A DNA stretch of 64,000 nucleotides from an uncultured Collinsella sp. (GTDB lineage Bacteria; Actinomycetota; Coriobacteriia; Coriobacteriales; Coriobacteriaceae): assembly GCA_959019775.1 (NCBI GenBank), contig CAUEPS010000002.1:62001-126000 (forward strand), written 5' to 3'. Below are positions 27,075 through 36,752 of the stretch, piece by piece (the stretch's first letter is position 1; every line of letters starts with the position of its first letter). The notes under the pieces are model-generated. The model saw only the letters and a program-made list of their open reading frames with translations, was not told the DNA's origin and ran no database searches. A program made the translations under genes and the position numbers.

Positions 27075-27551
27075 TTATCTGCGGATTGTATTAATCCATG
27101 CCTGAATATCTTTCTCAGAAGTACGGAGCATGGATTCATCGAACTGCACATCGAGGCCCGGCTTCACGATTGCTCCCTTGCAGGCTTCCTCAAAGTCCTT
27201 CAGCGTGTGTCCCAGCCAGCCGCCATTGGTGGCAAACGGATACACGATCTTCCCGGTCAGGTCAGCCCGCTCCAGGAAGCTACGCATGGCGGGCGCAAAG
27301 GTGTACCACCAGACAGGAGAACCCAGGATGATGGTGTCGTAATCTCTCCAGCCAATGTGCAGCGGCTTCAGTTCCGGGCAATAACCCTCGGCAATCTCAC
27401 GCTGCCCCTGATTGACGACTTCATCATAATCGCCATCGTAGGGAACAACCGTATCCATACGAGCAATATCCCCGCCGATTTCCCTCTGGATCATCTCGGC
27501 GATGCGCTTCGTGTTGCCTCCGTAGGAGTAGTACAGAATCAAGGCTTTCAT
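27075..27551 (-). CDS. flavodoxin
   Basis: A 158-residue flavodoxin, start ATG 27551 (AGGAGA upstream). The FMN phosphate loop is YSYGGNTKRIAE (residues 8-19); the ring loops are GSPVWWYTFAPA and PFATNGGWLGHT. It is of the long-chain, single-domain type that functions as an electron carrier or, in such clusters, as a quinone or nitroreductase helper. It is the last gene of the MerR-controlled operon, 15 bases after the aldo-keto reductase. Confidence 0.9.
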   Translation of the reverse strand: MKALILYYSYGGNTKRIAEMIQREIGGDIARMDTVVPYDGDYDEVVNQGQREIAEGYCPELKPLHIGWRDYDTIILGSPVWWYTFAPAMRSFLERADLTGKIVYPFATNGGWLGHTLKDFEEACKGAIVKPGLDVQFDESMLRTSEKDIQAWINTIRR

Positions 27552-27565
27552 TTCACGCTTTCTCC

Positions 27566-28435
27566 TCATGCAAGAGGCTTTCCGCTGAACACGGGAAATG
27601 CGCTGAATTCACCATAGTTGGCGATGCGCTCCATGTTCTTGAGAGTTTCCATGTCTTCCTCGGAGATCGCGAAATCCACGTCCGCGTTGCTTTCCATGTG
27701 GGCGGGATCTGCCGTCTTGGGAAGCGCGACGGCTCCAAGCTGAAGGACATAGCGGATGCAGAGTTGGGCGGCAGATACGCCGTACTTCACTGCCATCTTA
27801 ACGATCGCCGGATTCTTCAGCGCCTCGCCGTGGGCGATGGGAGAGTATGCCTCCACCTGAATGCCCTGCGCCTTGCAGAAGTCCACCAATGCCGAATCGG
27901 TGTTGGTGATGTGCAGGAGGATCTGATTGACCATGGGCATCACGCGGCAAGAGCTCAGGAGGTTCTCAAGGTCATCTTGCAGGAAGTTGGACACGCCGAT
28001 TACCTTGACCTTGCCCGCCGCCCGCGCACCCTCCAACGCACGCCAGACCTCCTTGTTCTCCTCGAAATAGCGCTTCTCCACACGGAACTCGCTCCACGGC
28101 TGGGGAGAGTGGATGATCATCTGGTCGAGGTAGCCGAGCCCCATCCTCTCCAGCGTCTCATCGATGGACTTCGCCGCATCCTCGTAGGTCTTCAGCTCTG
28201 CCGCGATCTTGCTGGCGACGAAAAGCTCTTCCCGGCGAACGCCGCAGGTGCGCACGCCCTCGCCGACGCCGCGTTCGTTTCCGTAGGCCTGCGCGGTGTC
28301 GATCAGGCGATAGCCCCGCTTTACCGCCTCGCGAACGGCTTCCGCCGCCTCGGCATCGTCGATGAACCAGGTGCCCAGTCCCAGCTTGGGAACCTGGACT
28401 CCGCTTGCCAACGGGTAGGTTTCATTCAAGATCAT
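27566..28435 (-). CDS. aldo/keto reductase
   Basis: A 289-residue NADPH-dependent carbonyl reductase, start ATG 28435 (GGAG upstream). The family marks are GLGTWFIDD, the catalytic tetrad Asp and Tyr in YRLIDTAQAYGNE, Lys in VASKI and His in MIIHSPQPW, the IGVSNF strand and the cofactor-binding end region LPKTADPAHMESN. Similar to the 2,5-diketo-gluconate reductase branch. It lies in an operon with carboxymuconolactone decarboxylase-like, cupin and flavodoxin genes, a combination commonly induced by reactive carbonyl or quinone stress. Confidence 0.92.
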   Translation of the reverse strand: MILNETYPLASGVQVPKLGLGTWFIDDAEAAEAVREAVKRGYRLIDTAQAYGNERGVGEGVRTCGVRREELFVASKIAAELKTYEDAAKSIDETLERMGLGYLDQMIIHSPQPWSEFRVEKRYFEENKEVWRALEGARAAGKVKVIGVSNFLQDDLENLLSSCRVMPMVNQILLHITNTDSALVDFCKAQGIQVEAYSPIAHGEALKNPAIVKMAVKYGVSAAQLCIRYVLQLGAVALPKTADPAHMESNADVDFAISEEDMETLKNMERIANYGEFSAFPVFSGKPLA

Positions 28436-28439
28436 CGTT

Positions 28440-28766
28440 CTACTCCTCGCCCCAGACATCCTTTGCCATGCGGAAAACCGCCCACGCCTTGGGCCAGCCG
28501 CAGTAGAAGGCTGCATGGGTCACGACCTCCGCGATTTCTTCTTTTGTAATACCGTTCTTCTTTGCCTCCGCCAGGTGATAGCGGAAGCTCTCATCGGTAA
28601 GTCCCTGAGCCATCAGCGCGACGACGGTCACGAGGGAGCGGTCACGGAGGCTGAGCTGCCCCTCTCGGCTCCAGACCTCTCCGAAGAGCACGTCATCGTT
28701 CAGTTCCGCGAATTTCGGGGCGAACTCGCCCAGGGCATCTCTGCCTGCCGTCTGCTTGACTGCCAT
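28440..28766 (-). CDS. carboxymuconolactone decarboxylase-family (AhpD-like) protein
   Basis: A 108-residue all-helical protein with the CMD fold: LRDRSLVTVVALMAQG (helix 3), RYHLAEAKKNGITKEEIAEV and a last helix, AFYCGWPKAWAVFRMA. The usual CxxC of AhpD is reduced to one cysteine (YCGWP), so peroxidase-partner activity is unlikely; the gamma-CMD branch of small lactone decarboxylases fits better. It lies 4 bases upstream of the aldo/keto reductase in the MerR operon, pointing to translational coupling. Confidence 0.88.
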   Translation of the reverse strand: MAVKQTAGRDALGEFAPKFAELNDDVLFGEVWSREGQLSLRDRSLVTVVALMAQGLTDESFRYHLAEAKKNGITKEEIAEVVTHAAFYCGWPKAWAVFRMAKDVWGEE

Positions 28767-28779
28767 GTTTCATTCCTCC

Positions 28780-29211
28780 CTACAGCCTTGCGTACTCTTC
28801 ATGGGATACCGGCTCGCACCACTCGTTCTCGCAATTCTCGCCGGGAACCTCCACGGCGATATGGCTGAACCAGCTGTCCTTCTTCGCTCCGTGCCAGTGC
28901 TTGACGTTGGCGGGGATCATCACGACGGAACCCTCGTGCAGGCTGACGGCGGCCTTGCCTTCCTCCTGGTACCAGCCCTCGCCAGCCGTGCAGAGCAGGA
29001 GCTGACCGCCTCCTTTATCCGCGTGGTGGATATGCCAGTTGTTGCGGCATCCCGGCTCGAAGGTCACGTTGGCGACGAACGGGCCGCCTTCCGGATCGGT
29101 CAGCGGATTCAGGAACGAATCGCCGGTGAAGTACTGGGCATAGGTGGTGTTCGCCGTTCCCGTGCCGAATGCGTTGACCTTCTCGAACTGTTCTTTTCGT
29201 TCATACCTCAT
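28780..29211 (-). CDS. cupin-domain protein in the MerR operon
   Basis: A 143-residue cupin. Metal motif one is NNWHIHHADKGGGQLLLCTAG and motif two is PANVKHWHGAKKDSW, supplying three or four histidines and a glutamine in place of the usual glutamate. Its usual neighbour is the carboxymuconolactone decarboxylase-like gene, as seen here 13 bases downstream; the two are often found together and sometimes fused. The substrate is unknown; a small oxidised aromatic or lactone is a reasonable guess. Confidence 0.88.
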   Translation of the reverse strand: MRYERKEQFEKVNAFGTGTANTTYAQYFTGDSFLNPLTDPEGGPFVANVTFEPGCRNNWHIHHADKGGGQLLLCTAGEGWYQEEGKAAVSLHEGSVVMIPANVKHWHGAKKDSWFSHIAVEVPGENCENEWCEPVSHEEYARL

Positions 29212-29233
29212 AATTGAAACCTCCTGCTTAGGA

Positions 29234-29955
29234 TTATCGATTCACGCCATAGCGCAGCCAAACCGCCCCGCCGTCCATGGCCTTCGCCTCTTTCAGCGTA
29301 AAGCCAAGGGCCTTGCTCTCCGAAATGCCTTCTGCGGCTCGGAAAACCGGTGGCGTATCCGGGCTCCCGTCTGCCGCCGCCGCCAACACGATGCTGATCT
29401 CATCGCACATTCCCGCTTGCAGGAACGACCAGTTCAGCACGCCGCCACCGCCCAGCATCAGGGTCTCGATATTGAATTCTTCTTTCAGCTTGGAAAGGGC
29501 CAGGCCGTGATCCAGCTCTGTTTCTCCCGCGATGATGTACGAGATTCCCAGCTTTCTCAAAAATGCCCTGTAGGCGTTGCCGACCTGCTCTGTCAGCACC
29601 TCGACGACATGGGCGGTGGTGTCCACATAGCGCAGGGTGCTGCTTTCCCACCCCAGCTTGCCGTGGGGGTCCACGGAGACATAGAACATTCCGAAGTCCG
29701 GCTGCGCGATGAAATCACCTGCCGGAACGGTCGCGCATCTTCGTCCAGGTCCGGCTTCCTGTAGAAGGTGAAGTTGTCGTCCGTTGTCACCCTGCCGGAC
29801 AGCCAGCCCTGGTGATGGTAAAAGGGCTCTTTCCCAAAGGCGATGTCGTAGAACGCATCGCCCGCCGCTCTGCCCTGCGGCGTTCCCATGTAACCGCCCA
29901 TGATCTTTCCGTCCAAAGCGCACATCATGTGGCAGAAAACATACGGCCTGTTCAC
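29234..29955 (-). pseudogene. RibD C-terminal/dihydrofolate reductase-like gene with a frameshift
   Basis: First gene of the MerR operon, GTG start at 29955 with AAGGAGG 10 bases upstream. The N-terminal part (MNRPYVFCHMMCALDGKIMG, then to RKPDLDEDA) and the C-terminal part (AGDFIAQPDFGMFYVSVDP to the stop at 29234, with the nucleotide-binding LMLGGGGVLNWSFLQAG) are both well preserved but lie in different frames. Adding one base near 29728-29737 restores a 240-residue protein reading DEDAATVPAGDF. Either the gene is recently inactivated or the base was lost in sequencing. The intact family reduces dihydrofolate-, flavin-precursor- or pyrimidine-like substrates with NADPH. Confidence 0.75.
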
Positions 29956-30024
29956 GTTCGATTCCCCTCCTTATGATTGACAATCATTCCGTTTGGAAGC
30001 ATGCTTCCTTTGAACTTCATTTGC

Positions 30025-30055
30025 ATCCTAGAACTTGAAGTTAACTTTAAGTCAA
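30025..30055 (-). promoter_or_regulatory. MerR-type promoter with 19-bp spacer
   Basis: On the minus strand TTGACT (30055-30050) and TAGGAT (30030-30025) are 19 bases apart, the over-long spacing that MerR-family activators correct by bending DNA. The spacer contains a near-perfect palindrome, ACTTGAAGTTAACTTTAAGT (30033-30052). This should be the binding site of the MerR protein encoded divergently at 30089 and should drive the five-gene operon from 29955 down to 27075. Confidence 0.8.
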
Positions 30056-30088
30056 GGGGATTCTGGAATAATTCGGAGGGGTTTTCAG

Positions 30089-30556
30089 ATGGTCTATACG
30101 GTGGGAGAGATGGCGAAGCTGCTGGGGGTTGCGGCGTCCACCTTGCGCTACTACGACAAGGAGGGGCTGCTGCCCTTCGTGGAGCGCTCCTCCGGCGGCA
30201 TTCGCATGTTCCGGGAATCGGATATCGAATGGCTGCAGGTGATCGGCTGCATGAAGAAAGCCGGGATGTCCATCAAGGACATCCGACAGTACATCGAGAT
30301 GGCGCTGCAAGGAGACGACACCATCGATTTGCGCCTTGCCATGTTCCAGCGCCAACAAGAAGTTCTGAAACAGCAGATGGCGGAATTGCGGCACACCATG
30401 GAGATGGTGGATTACAAGTGCTGGTATTACGAAACGGCGAAGGAAGCGGGTACGGTCGATGCCCCGCAGAAGATGGAGCTTGCCAAAGTCCCGGAACGCT
30501 TTCGGAAGATTCGGCAGGAGCTGCGCACTGCGCCGGGGACTGCGGCAACGATATGA
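30089..30556 (+). CDS. MerR-family regulator
   Basis: A 155-residue activator, start ATG 30089 (GGAGGGG 7 bases upstream). N-terminal winged helix: YTVGEMAKLLGVAASTLRYY, DKEGLLPFVERSSGGIRMF. A long dimer helix at about 80-115 (FQRQQEVLKQQMAELRHTME) and a short C-terminal part with one cysteine (YKCWYYE) follow. It belongs to the small-molecule-stress branch (AdhR/NmlR-like), usually responding to aldehydes or electrophiles. It is divergent from the reductase/cupin operon and almost certainly its regulator. Confidence 0.9.
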   Translation: MVYTVGEMAKLLGVAASTLRYYDKEGLLPFVERSSGGIRMFRESDIEWLQVIGCMKKAGMSIKDIRQYIEMALQGDDTIDLRLAMFQRQQEVLKQQMAELRHTMEMVDYKCWYYETAKEAGTVDAPQKMELAKVPERFRKIRQELRTAPGTAATI

Positions 30557-31278
30557 CAAGACTGCTTAGGCAACGGCAGCCAAGCGCTTGATTATCACGG
30601 TAACTTTATCGTTCAAAAAGTACTACTAACAAACGACCGCCCCGGCTATCCGCTGTTCGCGGAAGAGCAGGAGAGCTCTTGTCGCCGGGATGGAACCTTT
30701 TCAACTCGCAGGATAGCAGAATCGCCTCGCAAGCCAGAATCAGCACGGGACGGCAGCGGGCAGAACCGCCACCCCTAGATTACCCTCACGCTGCCACTGG
30801 CAACCCTGATTTAGGAGTAAATCTCCCTAAAACAGCAGGTCAGAAGCATAAAAAATACCCCCGATTCCAAGTGGAAATCGGGGGTATCTCATCGGGTGGC
30901 TTTCAAGCAGTTTGCAAAACTGCAGGTCGCAGACCTTCATTGCTAGTAGGAGAAATGAGTAGTCTCGGGTGGCTTGCCCATGAGTTGACGAATAAGTTGG
31001 AACTTCGCCATTGGCTCAATCGCTTCGCGCGCTCGATAAACTTGTTTAGTAAAAGGCGGATCGGTCACCGATGGACGCGCGACGAGAAACACGTACCTCC
31101 AGTGGTTCAAGCACGACGCGCGTGAGGGTCTCTGCAAGCAACCACCCGGTGCGCTACTGTTGCCAGCGTGGCTTAGCGGACTGGCGAATCCCGCCCCGTG
31201 CGCGTCATCATCCAATCAAATGCCCTGGCAAGCAGCAGCACCGCCAATCACACTGCGTTCTTACGGCGCCCTCTGCGA
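30557..31278. other. 720-bp intergenic region before the restriction-modification locus
   Basis: No supported gene. A strong hairpin, ATACCCCCGATT/AATCGGGGGTAT at 30855-30887, flanked by an A-run on the left, is a bidirectional terminator (best for minus-strand transcripts). The rest is mixed composition with many short broken frames. It may contain remnants, as it separates a stress operon from a transferred locus. Confidence 0.5.
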
Positions 31279-31295
31279 TACAATTAGCGAATTGT
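31279..31295 (+). promoter_or_regulatory. -10 box overlapped by a palindrome
   Basis: TACAAT (31279-31284) is a good -10 about 40 bases before the restriction-modification gene. The palindrome ACAATTAGCGAATTGT (31280-31295) overlaps it. This could be a control site of the system; no controller gene is present. A clear -35 is not seen. Confidence 0.4.
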
Positions 31296-34200
31296 GTTTT
31301 CACCTCGCAGCTACGGAGACATTAGATGATTACGCTGGACAATCTTCGCCACGCACTTAGGGCTCTGTACTACGAGCCGTCGGGCGACGGCACCGTTTAT
31401 CAGAAATCCTGGGAAGAGACCAGCGCGCAAATCACGGTCGATTTTTCCAAGAAACGCATCGGCTACCCGAAAGACCTGGGGTTCAAGGTCAACAAAGACA
31501 CAACTTGTAACTTCTCCGATAACGAGAACTTCGTCGTACTCGCCTGCGTAACCATGCTCCTCGACAAAGGATATCGCCCCGAATCACTCGAGCTGGAGCG
31601 CGAATGGGCCCTTGGGCACGAACAAAAGAGCGGCCGCGCTGATATCTGCATTAATGACGAGAGGGGCGACACGCTCGCAATCGTCGAATGCAAGACCCCT
31701 GGAACCGAGTTCAAAAAAGAATTCAAGAACATGCAGTCAGACGGAGGGCAACTCCTCTCCTATTGGCAACAAGAGCGCGCGACTCGCTGGTTGGTGCTCT
31801 TTGCATGCGATTTCATCAACAACGAAATCGTGCCAGACCAGGTTTCAATTAACTGCAGCGATGACGAGAACTTCATCGCGCTCGCCAAACGCGATGACAC
31901 CATTGCGCTCTACCGCGACGCCCATACAGTGGAACAGCTCCATCAAGTTTGGACGGAAACGTACAACCAACAAGTCGAGGGAAACATCCTCTTTGGCGAT
32001 AGGTCAACGGCATACCACCCGATGGTTCCTCCCCTTCTCAAGAAGGACCTTGTCGACTTCAGGGCCGAAGACAGCATCGTCAACCGCTTCGAGGAAATCC
32101 TCCGCCACAACAACGTCTCCGATAAAGAGAACGCCTTCAATCGCCTTATCGCGCTCTTTATCGCGAAGCTCCAAGACGAGCTCTCGAAAATGCCAACCCA
32201 GGAGATTGAGTTCCAATACCGCCAAGGACGCGACACCTACGAAACGCTCCAGGACAGGCTCCAGAGGCTCCACTCAGACGGCATGAGAAAGCTCATGCGG
32301 GAAGAGGTCCTGTACGTTCCCAACGACTACGCCGCAAACCTCATAAGCACTATACGGGCCAGCACCGCAAGCAGCTCATCGAGGAGCTGAACGGCACGCT
32401 GCGCAAGCTCAAGTTCTATACCAACAATGACTTTGCGTTCAAAGACGTCCACAACGAGGAGCTCTTTCTTCAGAACGGCAAGGTGCTCGTAGAGACGGTG
32501 CAACTTCTACAGCCGTATCGCATCGTAGGAACTCAAGACATTCAATTCTTGGGCGACCTCTTCGAACAGCTCCTTAATCAGGGCTTTAAGCAAAACGAGG
32601 GCCAATTCTTCACACCTGTGCCCATCACCCGTTTTATTTGGAAGTCGCTCCCACTCGACAGCATCGTGCAGGACGAGGCTGGTGCCATGCACTATCCACG
32701 CGTTATCGATTACGCCTGTGGCGCGGGGCACTTTCTCACAGAAGGGTTCGAAGAAATCTCCGACGCCGCATGCCAATATGATCCGACCATAGAGGATGAC
32801 CTCGGAGACGCCGACTGGGTCAGAGACAATCTCGTCGGCATCGAGAAGGACTATCGACTCGCTCGCGTTTCCAAGGTCTCGTTCTACATGCATGGCGCAG
32901 GGCAGGGCAACGTGGTCTTCGGCGACGGACTTGAAAATTATCCCGACAAGGGAATCGACAGCCGGACCGACAGGGGACGCTTCGACATTCTTGTCGCCAA
33001 TCCCCCGTACTCTGTCGCGGCCTTCAAACCGCATCTCAAGCTTCACAACAACGAACTCAAAGTGCTGGAAACCATCAGCGATAGCGGCTCGGAAATCGAG
33101 ACCCTCTTTGTCGAGCGTGCGGCACAGCTTGTTCGGCCCGGAGGCTACGCCGCCATCGTCCTCCCCACCTCGATCCTCGACAAGAGCACGAGCTCGAGTT
33201 TCGTGGCCGCACGCGATGTGCTTTTGAGCTCCTTCGAGATCGTCTCCATCGCCAGGTTTGGATCAGGCACATTCGCGGCCACAGGAACAAACGTCGCAAT
33301 TATGTTCCTACGTCGCTTTGACGAGATCCCGCCCCGCAATGCGAACGCACTTGATTTCGTTGACGCTGTTTTTGAGCGCAGGAAGCTCACTGGTTGGAAA
33401 GACGAAAGCGCTTTCAACGCTTATCTCGGCACAATTAATGTAGACGGAGATACTTACCGGGCTTTTCTCGCAGGAGAGGCTGCCTGGAACGAATGGGCAA
33501 ACACTCGCCACTTCAACGTTTATTGCCATCTTTTCGAATCATCGAAGGAGCTCAAGACCCTTCGAAAGAGCAAGACTTGGAAGGCGGCCGACAAGGACTC
33601 ACAGCTCAAAGCAGAGAACGAGCTGTTCTATCGCTATGCGCACAAGGAAGAGCGCAAACGCCTGCGCGTTTGGGGTCTCGTCTGCGGCGAACAGACGCTC
33701 ATCATCAACTCACCTAACACGACCAAGGAAATCGCCTCTTTCCTTGGCTACAAATGGAGCAATCGCAAAGGCAACGAGGGGATACAGCCCATCGATGGTG
33801 AGGGCGTGCTCTATTCGGACGACGAATCGGACGACACGAACTCGCTAAGCGGCATCATCAGAGCATGGTTCTCCGGCGAGCAGGTTGAGCCCGGCGACCT
33901 TGCCCAGTACTACTACTATGCCAAGACCGCCGATTTCATCGACTTTGATGCCGAGAAGTTCGACGAGGCTCTTACGATTCCCCGCTCTTTCTACAAGCCC
34001 CGCTCGTTCGCCCAGGGCACCGTAGTCAAGACGCTTAGAGACATCACATCCTACGTTACCGACAGCGTGGCCCAGAGTTCCATCACCACCGACACTTACG
34101 TAACAACGGAGAACATGGTCAAGGACCGTGGCGGCATAACCGCCTATAGCGGAGAGCTTCCGGCAAGTGCTGGCACCGCATACAAGAAGGGAGACACGCT

Positions 34201-34531
34201 CGTCTCCAATATTCGCCCCTATCTGCAGAAGATTTGGCTCGCAGACCGCGATGGGACGTGCTCCAAGGACGTTTTGGTATTCCGAAGCATAAATACCGAC
34301 AGCCTATTGCCCGAGTTCCTCCATCTGCTCCTGTGGCAGAAGGACTTCTTCGACTACGATATGTCCACCTTCACGGGAACCGGCAGGCCTCGCGGAGACA
34401 AGGATGAGCTGCTCAAATACCCCATCCCAGTCCCGACGCTCTCCGAGCAGAGAGCCCTCATCGACGGTTTCAATCGCTTAACAGATGAAATCAATAGCAA
34501 AAGACAGCAAATCGCCGCTCTCAAGGAGAGC

Positions 34532-34558
34532 GTCAAATCACGGTTTGTAGAGGTATTT
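34532..34558 (+). repeat. direct repeat, 5' copy before the last TRD
   Basis: GTCAAATCACGGTTTGT and the next ten bases match 36201-36227 at 24 of 27 positions, in the same orientation. It codes KSRFVE at the end of the central helix, so a swap here keeps the reading frame. Confidence 0.8.
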
Positions 34559-35053
34559 GGCGATCCGGTCAATGGTAAAAAATGGCCTTTCGTTAGGCTT
34601 GAAGACCTCTGTACCAAGTTGGGTTCCGGAGCAACGCCACGAGGTGGCAAAACGGCATACAAGGCCGAAGGTGTTCCGCTGGTCAGAAGTATGAATGTTC
34701 ACAACGGTCGTTTCGTGTGGAAGGACCTTGCTTGTATTGATGATGAACAAGCCGCAAAACTAGAAGGCGTCACGCTGATGAAGGGTGACGTGCTTCTGAA
34801 TATTACTGGCGCTTCGGTTGCTCGTTCATGTCTTTTGCCGGATGAATTGGCTGGTGGACGTGTTAATCAGCATGTCTCAATTGTCAGAGTCGACCAAAAA
34901 CGGATGCTGCCGGTGCTATTGAACACGGTGCTGATCAGCGATTCGTATCAGAAACTCCTGCTAAACGGCTCAAGAGCGGCTGGAGCAACAAGGGAGGCAA
35001 TTACCAAAGAAGATCTAAAGAGAATGACGGTTCCCTTGCCTCCCCTTGAGCTT

Positions 35054-35101
35054 CAGCAAGAGTTCGCCGACTTCGTCGCCCAGGTCGACAAATCGCAATT
35101 T
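35054..35101 (+). repeat. direct repeat, 3' copy after the last TRD
   Basis: Codes QQEFADFVAQVDKSQF. It matches 36705-36752 (GAGTTCGCCGACTTC and GACAAATCGCAATTT are identical; a few differences between), in the same orientation. Confidence 0.8.
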
Positions 35102-35207
35102 GCACTTGAGCAAGAGGTCGACGCCCTTTCTGCAGAGCGCGACGCCCTTCTAGACCGATTCCTCGCGTGATACGTTCCTCCCATCCACATCGGGATGGGA
35201 GGAACTG

Positions 35208-36200
35208 ATGCACACGACGGTCGAAATAGCAAACGCGGTTCTCACAAAAATGCAGGCACTCATTAGCGGCGAAGTGCTTTCGTATCTCGAGAGCGTCCTT
35301 ATGAGCGAACTCAGGGGCATCGAACTTGAAGTGAACGCGCTCAGCAATGTCGAAGACGAGACCTCAAAGTACATGGAGCGATTCCTCGCAGCCAAAACTA
35401 TCGAGGGATGCTCGCCTAAGACCATCAGGTACTACAAGGCCACACTTACAAGGGCGCTCGAAGCAATCAAAAAACCAATTATCCGGATTAGTTCAGATGA
35501 CTTACGAACATACCTGAGTGAATATCCCATAGGTAATAACGCGGGGAGCATCACCGTCGACAATGTCAGGCGCATCCTGTCGTCATTCTTCTCTTGGCTT
35601 GAAGACGAGAACCATATACTCAAAAGCCCTGCACGACGCATTAAAAAGATTCGCTCAAAGAGAACGGTCAAGTCCGTATATTCTGATGAAGAACTTATAG
35701 CCCTCACAGACGCCTGTTCTTGCAAGAGGGATCTGGCAATCATCAACCTTCTTAGTTCAACAGGGATGAGAATAGGCGAACTCGTCTCACTCAATCGAGA
35801 AGACGTTGATCTAAATCGGCGAGAGTGCATTGTACTCGGAAAGGGCAACAAAGAGAGAGTCGTCTATTTTGATGCGACTACAAAGCTGCACCTAAACAAC
35901 TACCTGCAAGAACGCAGCGATAACGTCGCCGCGCTATTCTGTAGTCTCACAAAGCCGAGTTCTAGGCTGCAAGTAAGCGGAGTCGAGCTCCGCCTTCGCT
36001 CCTTGGGAACAAAAGCAGGCGTCAAACACGTCCACCCACATAAGTTCAGGAGAACGCTGGCCACCAAAGCAATTGGAAAAGGAATGCCCATCGAGCAGGT
36101 GCAGAAGCTGCTTGGCCATCAAAAGATTGATACAACGTTGATGTACGCAATGGTCGATCAGGACAACGTAAGGGACTCTCATAGAAGGTATATCTGTTAA
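35208..36200 (+). CDS. tyrosine recombinase (XerC/D-like) inside the specificity locus
   Basis: A 330-residue recombinase, start ATG 35208 (GGGAGGAAC upstream). The SAM-like core-binding domain is at about 50-150 (GCSPKTIRYYKATLTRALEA). The catalytic domain has all residues: Arg in SSTGMRIGEL, Lys in GKGNKERVV, H-x-x-R in HPHKFRRTLAT, His in LLGHQKIDTT and the nucleophile Tyr in TLMYAMVD. It lies 37 bases after the stop of the methylase-specificity gene and ends at the very base before the second copy of the TRD repeat (36201). Recombinases of this kind are known to shuffle hsdS segments in other bacteria, so switching the last TRD is the likely job. Confidence 0.92.
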   Translation: MHTTVEIANAVLTKMQALISGEVLSYLESVLMSELRGIELEVNALSNVEDETSKYMERFLAAKTIEGCSPKTIRYYKATLTRALEAIKKPIIRISSDDLRTYLSEYPIGNNAGSITVDNVRRILSSFFSWLEDENHILKSPARRIKKIRSKRTVKSVYSDEELIALTDACSCKRDLAIINLLSSTGMRIGELVSLNREDVDLNRRECIVLGKGNKERVVYFDATTKLHLNNYLQERSDNVAALFCSLTKPSSRLQVSGVELRLRSLGTKAGVKHVHPHKFRRTLATKAIGKGMPIEQVQKLLGHQKIDTTLMYAMVDQDNVRDSHRRYIC

Positions 36201-36227
36201 GTCAAATCACGGTTTGTCGAGATGTTT
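36201..36227 (+). repeat. direct repeat, 5' copy before the spare TRD
   Basis: Second copy of the 34532-34558 repeat. It begins immediately after the recombinase stop codon. Confidence 0.8.
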
Positions 36228-36704
36228 AGAACCAAGGCGCACGCATCATGGCCAATCGAAACAATCGGCAACTACAGCATAGAAATGCACTACGGCACTT
36301 CAGCAAAAGCCGGCGCCGACGGCGATTATGTCTACATCCGAATGAACAATATCACCGACGACGGCATCCTTGACCTAACCGATACAAAGCGAATCACCCT
36401 AAAGGGCCAAGCTCTCGAAAATGCCACCGTCCGCCATGGCGACATGCTTTTTAATCGAACCAACAGCATTGATAAGGTTGGGAAAACTTGCGTTTTTCAT
36501 CAGTCAGAGACCATGGTTATTGCTGGGTACATCGTGTGCGTAAGGTTCGCTGACCACGGCTCTGCCGAATATGTATCTGGTTACCTGAATTCAAAGGAAG
36601 GAAAGCGAGTCCTTCGTAATATAGCGAAGGGAAGTGTCCATCAGGCAAATATCAGCGCAGCAGACTTGGCCGCTATTCCCATTGCAATTCCCCCGCTGTC
36701 CCTC

Positions 36705-36752
36705 CAACAGGAGTTCGCCGACTTCGCTGCCGAGGCGGACAAATCGCAATTT
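36705..36752 (+). repeat. direct repeat, 3' copy at the end of the spare TRD
   Basis: Second copy of the 35054-35101 repeat. Homology to the active gene stops at 36752, which marks the cassette boundary. Confidence 0.75.

Larger units (their letters stand above)
31326..35170 (+). pseudogene. single-chain restriction-methylase-specificity protein, split by a frameshift
   Basis: Two frames (31326 to about 32350, and about 32350-35170) join after adding one base near 32350, where NLIST runs on into YTGQHRKQLIEELNG. The restored protein would be about 1,281 residues. The N-terminal nuclease-like domain has SGRADICI and AIVECKTPG (D-E-K of the PD-(D/E)XK type, HsdR N-terminal-like). The N6-adenine methylase has VIDYACGAGHFL (SAM binding) and ILVANPPYSV (catalytic NPPY). 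Two target-recognition segments follow, with the HsdS-type helices PIPVPTLSEQRALIDGF and PLPPLELQQEFADF. This is a type IIG-like architecture. As read, the nuclease part is cut from the methylase part. A GGAG at 31316 precedes the ATG. Confidence 0.85.

Noticed and set aside
30943..31215. Minus-strand frame of 90 codons ending in a helical, basic stretch
   Set aside because: No ribosome site, odd composition in its first half and no recognisable domain; no supporting operon context.
32340..32360. Slippage-type phase-variable tract at the methylase frameshift
   Set aside because: There is no homopolymer or short tandem repeat at the break; a simple one-base loss explains it better.
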